From Achromobacter agilis (GTDB lineage: Bacteria > Pseudomonadota > Gammaproteobacteria > Burkholderiales > Burkholderiaceae_B), in assembly GCF_900496965.1 (NCBI RefSeq), contig NZ_UFQB01000019.1, positions 1 through 64,000 of the forward strand: 64,000 bases of DNA, given 5' to 3'. Every line of letters starts with the position of its first letter. Position 1 is the first letter of the stretch. Both the position numbers and the translations under genes were made by a program. The notes below the pieces were generated by a model. It saw only the letters and a program-made list of their open reading frames with translations. It searched no databases and was not told where the DNA came from. Below are positions 1-7,571 of this stretch, in pieces.

Positions 1-1
1 C

Positions 2-1267
2 GCCAAGGCCGCGCTGGCCGCCGCGCGCCAGCAGGTCGGCCTGAACGCCTTCATCGCCCTGTCGGACACGCCGGCGCTGGACGGCGCCGCCGCGGCGGCG
101 GCCCGCAAGCTGCGCGAAGGCGCCGCCATGCCGCTGATGGGTGTGCCGTTCGCCGTCAAGGACCTGATGCAGGTGGCGGGCTTCTCCCAGACCAACGGCA
201 GCGGCGGGCTGAAGCCGCCGCCCGCCCTGCGCGACGCGCTGTCGGTCGCGCGGCTGCGCGACGCCGGCGCGCTCGTGGTCGGCACGACGAATCTGCACGA
301 ACTGGCCTACGGCATCACCAGCGAAAACCCGCACTACGGATGGGTGGGCAATCCACGGGCGGCGGGCTTCACCGCGGGCGGATCGAGCGGCGGATCCGCC
401 GCGGCGGTGGCCGCGGGCATCGTCCGCCTGGCCATCGGCACCGATACGGCCGGCTCCATCCGCATTCCCGCGTCCTGCTGCGGCGTGGTCGGCTTCAAGC
501 CCACCTTCGACGCCGTTTCGCGCGATGGCGCGCAGGCGCTGGGCGCCAGCCTGGATCACCTGGGCCCGATCGCGGCCAGCGTGGCGGACGCGGCGCTGGC
601 TTTCTCTATCATGGCGGGCCAGGCGGAACGCACCGTCAGCGTCGGCGCGCTGAGCGGGCTGCGCGTGGGCGTGCCGCGCAACTACTTCTACGCCCCGCTG
701 GCCGACGACGTGGCGCAGGCCGTCGACCGCGCACTGGCCCTGATGCAGGCCGATGGGGCCATCCTGGTCCCGATAGACCTGCCCGGCGTCGAACACAGCG
801 CGGCGCTGCAATTCGCAACCCTGTGCAGCGAGGCCACCGATATCCACTGGCGCCGCCTCATCGACCAGCCCGAGACCCTGGGCGCCGATGTGCGGGTGCG
901 GCTGGAGATCGGGCAGTTCTTTCCCGCCACCTGGTATACGCGGGCGCAGCGCGGCCGCGCCCAGCTGGCGCGGATGTTCGACCAGGCGATGCAATCGGTG
1001 GACGTGCTGGTCACGCCCACCCTGCGCATCGAGCCACCGCGTTCCGGCGCGGGCGGCGTCGTCATCGGCGGCCAGGAAGTGCCGCTGCATACCGCGGTCA
1101 CCGGGCTGACCATGCCCTTCAACCTGACCGGCATGCCCGCCCTGACACTGCCTTGCGGCAACGGCCGCAACGGCTTGCCGATCGGCCTGCAGATCGCCGG
1201 CGCGCGCGGCGCCGACTGGCGCGTGCTGAATGCCGGCGCGCGTGTGGAGGCGCTGCTTGCCGACTAA
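2..1267 (+). CDS. Amidase signature family protein, 5' partial
   Basis: Amidase-signature hydrolase that would cleave a carboxamide or related C-N bond in the cytoplasm. The open frame runs back to the window edge with coding-like sequence before the first in-window ATG (128), so the true start lies upstream. The Ser-cisSer-Lys set is visible: Lys in VPFAVKDLM (about nt 158), the Gly/Ser loop AGGSSGGSAAA (about nt 380-415), and the nucleophile region TDTAGSIRIPAS (about nt 440-475). At 421 residues in view, little is missing from a usual 430-480 residue family member. It lies 133 bp before a solute-binding protein gene in the same direction, so its substrate may be what the transporter imports. 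Substrate is not identifiable from sequence. Confidence 0.9.
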   Translation, partial: AKAALAAARQQVGLNAFIALSDTPALDGAAAAAARKLREGAAMPLMGVPFAVKDLMQVAGFSQTNGSGGLKPPPALRDALSVARLRDAGALVVGTTNLHELAYGITSENPHYGWVGNPRAAGFTAGGSSGGSAAAVAAGIVRLAIGTDTAGSIRIPASCCGVVGFKPTFDAVSRDGAQALGASLDHLGPIAASVADAALAFSIMAGQAERTVSVGALSGLRVGVPRNYFYAPLADDVAQAVDRALALMQADGAILVPIDLPGVEHSAALQFATLCSEATDIHWRRLIDQPETLGADVRVRLEIGQFFPATWYTRAQRGRAQLARMFDQAMQSVDVLVTPTLRIEPPRSGAGGVVIGGQEVPLHTAVTGLTMPFNLTGMPALTLPCGNGRNGLPIGLQIAGARGADWRVLNAGARVEALLAD

Positions 1268-1400
1268 TGCATGCTGGTAAACACTAACTGGTCAGACCGG
1301 TACTACAGGATTAAAAAACAAACGACGTTCCCCGACCGCCGACACCGTTCGCCCTCGCGGACGACGGCATCGCCGCAGCTCCTTTCCAAAGGAAACAACG

Positions 1401-2609
1401 ATGAAACTGCTTCGCTTTGCCGCAGCCGTATCCGCGGTCGTTCTTGCCTCCTCCGCCCTAGCGGCGGACCCCATCGTCATCGGCGTGAGCATTGCCCAAT
1501 CCCCGCCCGGCTCCGTGGTGCAAGGCACCCAGGTGAAGGATGGCGTGGAAATCATCACCAAGATGATCAACGACAAAGGCGGCGTGCTGGGCCGCCCGCT
1601 GAAGATCGTCTACGAAGACAACCAGGGCATCCCTGAAAAGGGCCGCGCCGCGGCCGAGAAGCTGATCTCGCGCGACAAGGTCGTCGCCATCACCGGCGGC
1701 CACCAGAGTTCGGTCTGCCTGGCCGAGATCGAAGTGGCGCACCGCTACAAGGTGCCGTACGTCAACACCAACTGCTGGTCCGACGACGTGCGCAGCAAGG
1801 GCTACCCGGAAGTCTTCAACCCGGCCAACTACAACACGCGCGTCTCCAGCGCCATGGCCGACACGATCGCCGCGCTGAAGGTCAAGAGCGTGGTCGCCTT
1901 TGCCGAGAACACGGACTACGGCATCGGCCAGGCCAAGCTGCTGGGCGAATTCCTCAAGAAGGCCGCGCCGCAAACCCAGTACAAGTACGTGGCGCTGGAC
2001 CGCGCCGGCAAGGACTTCACGCCGGCGGTGCTGCCGCTGCGCGGCAGTCCGCCCGAGCTGGTGGTCAACATCATGCTGCCCCCCGCCGCGTACATCCTGA
2101 TGAACCAGCTATATGAACAAGGCGTGGCGCCCAGCGCCAAGACCTGGTTCTACGACGGCGCCGGCATCGCCGATTACCCCGACTTCTGGAAGAACGTGAA
2201 GGAAGCCGGCAAGTACATGCTGGCGTTCGGCCTGTACCACCCGAAAATGCCCATGCCGCAGCTCGGCCTGGACGTCGGGGCCGCCTACCAGAAGCAGGCC
2301 AAGACCGAACCCAACCGCCTGATCTTCCAGGCCGCCGACTCGGTGCTGCTGATCGCCCGCGCGATCGAGGAAGCCAAGTCGACCGACAGCGCCGCCATTA
2401 TCAAGACGCTGCAAGGCATGCAGTTCGAGGGCGTGCGCGGCAAGTTCAGCTTCTCGCAGCAACCCGGCTACACGTACCAGCAGTGGGTCGACATTCCGTA
2501 CGTCACCTACCAGCTGACCGAAGTGGATCAGCCCCTGAGCAAGACCACGCTGATCCAGGCTTCGGGCCAGCCGCTGCAGATCGACAAAGTGGTCAAGCCA
2601 AAACAATGA
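1401..2609 (+). CDS. ABC transporter substrate-binding protein, branched-chain amino acid (LivK) type
   Basis: Periplasmic binding protein of the type I, Leu/Ile/Val class, 402 residues. A clear Sec signal peptide ends in SALA about residue 22, followed by the family start ADPIVIGVSIAQS. The body keeps the usual GGVLGRPLKIVYEDNQG segment. An AAAGGAAA Shine-Dalgarno precedes the ATG. It heads a transporter operon with permeases and ATPases downstream but is separated from them by a 257-bp repeat region carrying hairpins. This is consistent with the binding protein being made in excess. In this clade ligands include amides, ureides and aromatic compounds as well as amino acids; the amidase and ureidoglycolate lyase neighbours point away from simple amino acids. 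Confidence 0.92.
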   Translation: MKLLRFAAAVSAVVLASSALAADPIVIGVSIAQSPPGSVVQGTQVKDGVEIITKMINDKGGVLGRPLKIVYEDNQGIPEKGRAAAEKLISRDKVVAITGGHQSSVCLAEIEVAHRYKVPYVNTNCWSDDVRSKGYPEVFNPANYNTRVSSAMADTIAALKVKSVVAFAENTDYGIGQAKLLGEFLKKAAPQTQYKYVALDRAGKDFTPAVLPLRGSPPELVVNIMLPPAAYILMNQLYEQGVAPSAKTWFYDGAGIADYPDFWKNVKEAGKYMLAFGLYHPKMPMPQLGLDVGAAYQKQAKTEPNRLIFQAADSVLLIARAIEEAKSTDSAAIIKTLQGMQFEGVRGKFSFSQQPGYTYQQWVDIPYVTYQLTEVDQPLSKTTLIQASGQPLQIDKVVKPKQ

Positions 2610-2611
2610 TG

Positions 2612-2790
2612 GCCCCCACGCTGCGCACGCTATGCGTGCTTGCTGCCCCCCGAGGGGGCGCCTTTTGCCTTGGGGCGGCCCGGCGGCAAAAAGGTTGCCC
2701 CCACGCTGCGCACGCTCCGCGCGCTTGCTGCCCCCCGAGGGGGCGCTTTTTGCCTTGGGGCGGCCCGGCGGCAAAAAGGTTGCCCCCACG
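2612..2790. repeat. 85-bp tandem repeat with terminator-like hairpins
   Basis: Two near-identical 85-bp units (2612-2696 and 2697-2781) followed by the first 9 bases of a third (2782-2790). Each unit contains a short GC stem, GCCCCC/GGGGGC with a CGA loop (2645-2659 and 2730-2744), followed by a T run. A second pairing, CTTTTTGCC with GGCAAAAAG, overlaps it. The region lies between the binding protein and the first permease. It may damp read-through into the permease genes. Confidence 0.85.
2730..2751 (+). terminator. Candidate intra-operon Rho-independent terminator or attenuator
   Basis: A 6-bp G/C stem (2730-2735 with 2739-2744), three-base loop, then GCTTTTT at 2745-2751. This is the better of the two copies in the repeat; the upstream copy at 2645-2659 has only four T. 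The stem is short, so partial termination is more likely than a full stop. Confidence 0.4.
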
Positions 2791-2865
2791 CACTATGGGG
2801 CAACCCGCATCCATCCTGAACCTCAATGAACGCCGGGGGTCTGCCCCGGCGTCGGGGAGCATCGA

Positions 2866-3756
2866 GTGCTGGCACTGGACCTTTTCGTCAACGGCCTGAT
2901 CATCGGCCTGTTCTACGCGCTGATGGCGGTCGGCCTGACCATGATCTTCGGCATCCTGAAGATCGTGAACTTCGCGCACGGCGAGTTCTACATGGTAGGG
3001 GCCTATACCTACACCCTGGTGTCGCTGGCCCTGGGCGTTCCGCCCTGGCTGGCGCTGCCCGTCGCCGCGGCCACCGGCGCGGCCCTGGGCTGGGCCACGG
3101 AACGCTGGCTGATGCGTCCGCTGTATGCGGGCTACGGCTCGTGGGGCCTCATGAAGGACGAGTACGCCGTGGTCGTCACCTTCGGCCTGTCGCTGCTGCT
3201 GATCAATCTGGTCGACAAGGTCGTGGGCCCGTATCCGATGCGCGGCCCGGCACTTTCGGACGTGACGCGCATGGCCGTCGGCCCCTTCATGATGAGCGGG
3301 CAGAAGCTGATCACCGCGGGCCTGTCCATCGTGCTGCTGGTCGGGCTGGCCCTCTTCATCAAGCGCTCGCTGTGGGGCCGGCAGGTCCAGGCGGTGGCAC
3401 AGAACCGGCTGGGCGCCTCCATCGCCGGCATCGATACGGCGCGCGCCAGCAGCATCATCTTCATGGCCTCCGGCGTGCTCGCGGCGCTGGCTGGCGCGCT
3501 GCTGGCCCCGGTCATCAATCCCGCGCCGGACGTGGGCGCGTTCCCGGCCATCAAATCGTATGTGATCGTCGTGATCGGCGGCATGGGCTCGATCCCCGGC
3601 AGCATCCTGGCGGCGCTGGCGCTGGGCGTGCTCGAGAGCTTCGGCGCCGTCTACCTGTCGTACGACTACCGCGACACCTTCGGGCTGGCGCTACTGATCC
3701 TGATCCTGCTGTTCCGGCCCAAGGGCCTGTTCGGCGAACGCGCGCGGGAGGTCTGA
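2866..3756 (+). CDS. Branched-chain amino acid-type ABC permease (LivH family)
   Basis: Inner-membrane permease of 296 residues, with about eight hydrophobic segments starting immediately at the N-terminus (LALDLFVNGLIIGLFYALMA). The LivH signature GLTMIFGILKIVNFAHGEF follows at residues 25-45. The start is GTG at 2866 with a GGGGAG ribosome site about 8 bases upstream. It pairs with the LivM-type permease that begins 2 bp after its stop. The gene belongs to a complete five-component importer. Confidence 0.93.
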   Translation: MLALDLFVNGLIIGLFYALMAVGLTMIFGILKIVNFAHGEFYMVGAYTYTLVSLALGVPPWLALPVAAATGAALGWATERWLMRPLYAGYGSWGLMKDEYAVVVTFGLSLLLINLVDKVVGPYPMRGPALSDVTRMAVGPFMMSGQKLITAGLSIVLLVGLALFIKRSLWGRQVQAVAQNRLGASIAGIDTARASSIIFMASGVLAALAGALLAPVINPAPDVGAFPAIKSYVIVVIGGMGSIPGSILAALALGVLESFGAVYLSYDYRDTFGLALLILILLFRPKGLFGERAREV

Positions 3757-3758
3757 CC

Positions 3759-4727
3759 ATGGATCCGCTTGCCCACCCCAACCTGCTGCGCAACAAGCTC
3801 AGCCAGGAAATGCGCCTGTCGCTGGCGTTCCTGGCCGTGCTGGCGCTGCTGCCCCTGGGCATTTCCTCGCCCTATTGGCTTGGCGTGCTGATCGTCAGCA
3901 TGTACTTCGCGATGCTGGCCTCCGGCTGGAACCTGCTGGCGGGCTACACGGGCCAGTTCTCGCTGGCACCGGCGGCCTTCGCCATGCTGGGCGGCTACAC
4001 GACCGGCCTGCTGGCCTACCACTGGAACGTGCCGCTGTGGCTCGGATTGCCGCTATCCGCGGTGGTGCCGGGGCTGATCGGGCTGGTGCTGGGCCGCATC
4101 GTGCTGCGCCTGTCCGGCCCCTACCTGGCGCTGACCACGCTGTCCTTCGCCGAGATCGTGCGCCTGGTGATCTACAACTCCATCGACTTCACCCGGGGCG
4201 ACCAGGGCCTGCACGTGCCCGCGCTGCTGGAAAGCCGGGTCGGCAACTACTATCTGTTCCTGGCCGTGCTGGCCGCGGTCACGCTGCTGATCTTCCTGCT
4301 GCTGCGCGCCCGGCCGGGCCGTTTTCTCCAGGCGATCCGCGACGACGAAATCGGCGCGGCCAGCCGGGGCATCGACGTCGTGCGCTACAAGACGCTGGCC
4401 TTCCTCGTCAGCTGCGCCATCTGCGGATTCGCCGGCGGCCTGTACGGAACGTTCGCGCAACTGGTCAGCCCGGAGCTCGGCATCGTGGCGCAGACCGGCA
4501 TGGTGATCGCGATGGTGGTGATCGGCGGCATGGGCACGCTGGTCGGCCCCCTGCTGGGCGCGGTCCTGGTGTATGTCGCCTCCGAACTGCTGCGCGACGT
4601 CGGCAACATCCAGATGATCGTGTTCGCGCTGCTGGTCATCGTGTTCGCGCGCTTTTTCCGCGAAGGGCTGTGGGGCCTGGCGCGCCGCGCCGTGCTGCGC
4701 CGTTCGGGCAACGCCAAGGGGGCCTGA
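3759..4727 (+). CDS. Branched-chain amino acid-type ABC permease (LivM family)
   Basis: Second transmembrane subunit, 322 residues. The start at 3759 (MDPLAHPNLL) was chosen because the conserved region begins soon after it and it lies 2 bp after the previous stop. The LivM features are visible: WNLLAGYTGQFSLAPAAFAMLGGY near residues 50-75 and the cytoplasmic coupling loop containing AIRDDEIGAASRGIDV near residues 190-210. About eight to ten hydrophobic spans. The stop overlaps the ATPase start by one base (TGATG), indicating translational coupling. Confidence 0.93.
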   Translation: MDPLAHPNLLRNKLSQEMRLSLAFLAVLALLPLGISSPYWLGVLIVSMYFAMLASGWNLLAGYTGQFSLAPAAFAMLGGYTTGLLAYHWNVPLWLGLPLSAVVPGLIGLVLGRIVLRLSGPYLALTTLSFAEIVRLVIYNSIDFTRGDQGLHVPALLESRVGNYYLFLAVLAAVTLLIFLLLRARPGRFLQAIRDDEIGAASRGIDVVRYKTLAFLVSCAICGFAGGLYGTFAQLVSPELGIVAQTGMVIAMVVIGGMGTLVGPLLGAVLVYVASELLRDVGNIQMIVFALLVIVFARFFREGLWGLARRAVLRRSGNAKGA

Positions 4728-5464
4728 TGGCACTGCTGCAGATATCCGGAATACAGAAACGCTTCGGCGGCCTGCTCGCCGTGAACGGCGCGGGCATGGA
4801 CGTGGCCGACGGGGAACTGCTGGGCCTGATCGGCCCCAATGGCTCGGGCAAGACCACGCTCCTCAACGTGTTGTCCGGCCACCTGGCGGCGGACGCGGGC
4901 GACGTAAAGCTGGACGGCCGCAGCATCATCGGCCTGAATCCCACCCGCCTCACCCGGCTGGGCGTGCTGCGCATGTTCCAGATGACCCGCGTCTTCAACC
5001 GGGTCAGCGCCTACGACAACCTGGTCGTATGCGGGCTGGCGATGGGGCTGGACGAGGCCGGCGCCAGCCGGCGCGCGCTGGAACTGCTGGAAGAGCTCAA
5101 GCTGGGCCACGTCGCGCACCTGGACGCGGGGCAGCTGTCGGGCGGGCAGAAGAAGCTCCTGGAATTCGGCGCCTGCTTCATGGTGCCGCCGCGCGTGGCG
5201 CTGCTGGACGAACCCTTCGCCGCGGTGCACCCCGTCATGAAGGAGACCATGTCGACGTTCATCCGCCGCCGCAATGAAGGCGGCCAGACCTTCATCCTGG
5301 TCAGCCACGACATGCCGGTGGTCGTGGACCTGTGCCCGCGCTCGGTGTGCATGAATGCGGGCCGCGTGCTGGCCGACGGCCCGACGCAACAAGTGCTGCG
5401 CGAGCCCGCGGTGATCGAGGCCTACCTGGGCGAGCAGGGACAAGAGGAGCAGAGCCATGCCTGA
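4727..5464 (+). CDS. ABC transporter ATP-binding protein (LivG family)
   Basis: Cytoplasmic ATPase, 245 residues. Walker A GPNGSGKTT (about residues 37-45), signature LSGGQKKLLEFG, Walker B RVALLDEPF and switch His in VSHD are all present, so the domain should be active. The D-loop region reads AAVHP where family members usually have AGVNP, a mild variation. The start ATG overlaps the permease stop (TGATG). The gene overlaps the next ATPase by 8 bp. Confidence 0.93.
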   Translation: MALLQISGIQKRFGGLLAVNGAGMDVADGELLGLIGPNGSGKTTLLNVLSGHLAADAGDVKLDGRSIIGLNPTRLTRLGVLRMFQMTRVFNRVSAYDNLVVCGLAMGLDEAGASRRALELLEELKLGHVAHLDAGQLSGGQKKLLEFGACFMVPPRVALLDEPFAAVHPVMKETMSTFIRRRNEGGQTFILVSHDMPVVVDLCPRSVCMNAGRVLADGPTQQVLREPAVIEAYLGEQGQEEQSHA

Positions 5465-6191
5465 CACGCTGCTGGCCATGGAAGACGTCACCGCCGGCTA
5501 CCTGGGCGACATCGACGTGCTGCGCAACGTATCGCTGACGGTGGAGGCCGGCCGCATCAGCGGCCTGATCGGGTTGAACGGCGCGGGCAAATCGACGCTC
5601 ATGAAAGCCATCTGCGGCTTCCTGCCGCCGAAGTCCGGCCGCGTCACGCGGGCCGGGCGCGACATCTCGGGCCAGGCGCCGCACCGCATGATCGACGATG
5701 GCCTCTGGTACATCCCGCAGGAATCCAGCCTGTTCCCCTACCTGACCGTGGAGGAAAACCTGCGCCTGCCGCTGGAAGGCCGCCACAAGCGCTATGGGGA
5801 CGTGATCGAGCCGCGCTTTGCCGACACGCTGGAGCGGTTCCCGGTGCTGAAAGAGAAGCTCAAGGACCAGGCCGGCAATCTGTCGGGCGGCCAGCAGAAG
5901 TCGCTGGAGTTCGCCAAGGCCTATATGGTGCAGCCCCAGGTCTGCCTGATCGACGAACCCAGCATCGGGCTGGCGCCGCGGGTGGCGGCCGAGGTGTTCC
6001 AGTGGATCCGCGCGTTCGCCGACGCGGGCATGGGGATCCTGCTGGTGGACCACAACGTGCGCCGCGTCGTGGCCATGTCCAACCACATCTACGTGCTGAG
6101 CCTGGGTGAAATCACCGCCTCGGGCTCGCCCGAGGATTTTGCCGGCGACCTGCACGAACAGGTGCGCGAATGGCTGGGGATCAATTTCTGA
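5457..6191 (+). CDS. ABC transporter ATP-binding protein (LivF family)
   Basis: Second ATPase of the importer, 244 residues. Walker A GLNGAGKST, signature LSGGQQKSLEFAKA, Walker B VCLIDEPSIGLAP and the H-loop VDHN are present. LivF subunits usually follow LivG, as here, with overlapping reading frames (start 5457 inside the previous gene). The stop overlaps the ATG of the ureidoglycolate lyase gene (TGATG at 6189-6193), tying that enzyme to the transporter transcript. Confidence 0.93.
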   Translation: MPDTLLAMEDVTAGYLGDIDVLRNVSLTVEAGRISGLIGLNGAGKSTLMKAICGFLPPKSGRVTRAGRDISGQAPHRMIDDGLWYIPQESSLFPYLTVEENLRLPLEGRHKRYGDVIEPRFADTLERFPVLKEKLKDQAGNLSGGQQKSLEFAKAYMVQPQVCLIDEPSIGLAPRVAAEVFQWIRAFADAGMGILLVDHNVRRVVAMSNHIYVLSLGEITASGSPEDFAGDLHEQVREWLGINF

Positions 6192-6688
6192 TGGACACGC
6201 GGACCTTGTTGGCGCAACCCCTGTCGGCCGAGGCGTTCGCCCCCTACGGAGAAGTCGTCACCAGCGCGGGCCGGGGCGGCCGCGCCATCAATGACGGCAC
6301 CTCGCTGCGGGTGGAAATGGAAGAACCCGACCTCCTGGACGGCGGGGGCCGGCCATCGCTCTCCGTTTTCCGGGCCCGGGCGATCGCCCTGCCCTTCGCC
6401 GCCCAGGTACTGGAACGCCACCGGCTGGGCAGCCAGACTTTCCTGCCGCTGGCCGCCACGCCGTACGTGGTGCTGGTCGCGCTGGGCGCGGACGCGCCCG
6501 ACACGGCCACGCTGCGCGCGTTCCTGGCGGGGCCGGGCGTGGGCATCACCCTGCGCCGGGACGTCTGGCACCATCCGCTGATGGCGCTGGCCGACGGGGA
6601 GTTCGCAGTGCTGGAGCGCGCCGGCGCGCAGGTGGACTGCGAACTGGTGCCGCTGCCGGACGCGCCTTGGGTGATCCGCGCGGCCTGA
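6191..6688 (+). CDS. allA: Ureidoglycolate lyase
   Basis: Predicted AllA family enzyme, 165 residues, which releases urea and glyoxylate from ureidoglycolate late in allantoin breakdown. The opening LSAEAFAPYGEVV, the central GSQTFLPLAATPYVVLVALG and RDVWHHPLMAL are the family hallmarks. The length matches the usual 160-170. The start at 6191 is set by the TGATG overlap with the upstream ATPase. Its coupling to an ABC importer and an amidase suggests a ureide or amide route. No allantoinase or allantoicase gene is in the window, although a carbamoyl-amino-acid-hydrolase-like gene lies at 13944. Confidence 0.88.
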   Translation: MDTRTLLAQPLSAEAFAPYGEVVTSAGRGGRAINDGTSLRVEMEEPDLLDGGGRPSLSVFRARAIALPFAAQVLERHRLGSQTFLPLAATPYVVLVALGADAPDTATLRAFLAGPGVGITLRRDVWHHPLMALADGEFAVLERAGAQVDCELVPLPDAPWVIRAA

Positions 6689-6695
6689 GCCCGCG

Positions 6696-7325
6696 CTACG
6701 CCGTCTGCCGCCAGACGCTGGCCAGCCAGGGCTGCTGTTCGCGCGGCAGGCCCTGCGGCCGGTAATAGTGCTCGAGCTCCTCGAAGCCCGCGTCCGTCAG
6801 CAGGCCGCGCCAGCCCTCCAGATCATGGTAGGCGCCGTAACGGCCGCGGTTCCAGCCTTCCTGGTTGCCGCCTCGCGGATTGGAGCTGAACAGCACGCCG
6901 CGCGGCTTCAGCGCGGCGCGCAATTCCCGCAACACCCGCGGCAGCTCCTGCCCGGGCACATGGAACAGCACGGCGTTGGCGAAGATGCCGTCGAACCGGC
7001 CGGCGGGCAGGGACAGTTGCAGGAGGTCCTGCAACCAGACCTCGCACCCGCTCGCCTGGCGCGCCATTTCGACGAAACGCGGCGTGCCGTCCAGGCCCAC
7101 CGCCCGATGGCCGAGCGCCGTGAACGTCTTCAGGTCGCGGCCCGGGCCGCAGCCCAGATCCAGGATGTCGCAGGGAGGTTCGCCCTCGATATGGCGCAGC
7201 AGCGCGGCAATGTTCTGGCTGACATCGTGATCGCGCGTGCCGGCCTCGAACGATTCGGCGTTTTCCTGGTAGTGCGCCAAGGTCAATGCACTGATCTTGG
7301 CCAGGTCTTCGGAGTCGAGTTTCAT
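6696..7325 (-). CDS. Class I SAM-dependent methyltransferase
   Basis: Methyltransferase of 209 residues with motif I DILDLGCGPGRDLKTF (about residues 48-63), a motif II Asp/Gly after it (VGLDGT), and the later DGIFANAVLFHV. The frame stays open further upstream, but the family-like sequence begins at MKLDSEDLAKISALTLAHYQ, so 7325 is taken as the start. Substrate unknown. It ends 7 bp from the convergent allA. Its upstream region holds a cluster of short palindromes. Confidence 0.85.
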   Translation of the reverse strand: MKLDSEDLAKISALTLAHYQENAESFEAGTRDHDVSQNIAALLRHIEGEPPCDILDLGCGPGRDLKTFTALGHRAVGLDGTPRFVEMARQASGCEVWLQDLLQLSLPAGRFDGIFANAVLFHVPGQELPRVLRELRAALKPRGVLFSSNPRGGNQEGWNRGRYGAYHDLEGWRGLLTDAGFEELEHYYRPQGLPREQQPWLASVWRQTA

Positions 7326-7375
7326 CAGGCGATTGTGCCTGAAATGCGGCGTGGGATCTGCTTTGGGAGGGGGGG

Positions 7376-7528
7376 GTGTCAGACACTGACTCAGCAGGTC
7401 GTGGAGTGTCAGACACTGACTCAGCATGACGGGCGGTCGTGGAGTGTCAGACACCGACATGGCCAGTGCCTGACACCCTGGTGAGAGGCACTGCGGATTG
7501 CGCAGGCGCCACGCAGGGTGTCTGACAC
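7376..7528. repeat. Five GTGTCWGACAC palindromes
   Basis: The 11-bp palindrome GTGTCAGACAC occurs at 7376-7386, 7406-7416 and 7444-7454. A one-mismatch copy GTGCCTGACAC lies at 7466-7476 and GTGTCTGACAC at 7518-7528. The first two are followed by the same TGACTCAGCA. They fill the gap between the methyltransferase start and the pckG stop. Unequal spacing (30, 38, 22 and 52 bp) and short length argue against CRISPR. They may be extragenic palindromes or protein binding sites. Confidence 0.85.
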
Positions 7529-7571
7529 CACGACTCGACTGTGCCGGTCTGCCCATCCGGCACTTTCGCGC

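Noticed and set aside
2826..3758. Upstream extension of the LivM-type permease
   Set aside because: The frame stays open across the LivH gene but its translation is Arg/Gly-rich shadow; the conserved N-terminus begins at 3759.
7376..7528. CRISPR array
   Set aside because: Repeats are only 11 bp, palindromic, unevenly spaced, with no cas genes.
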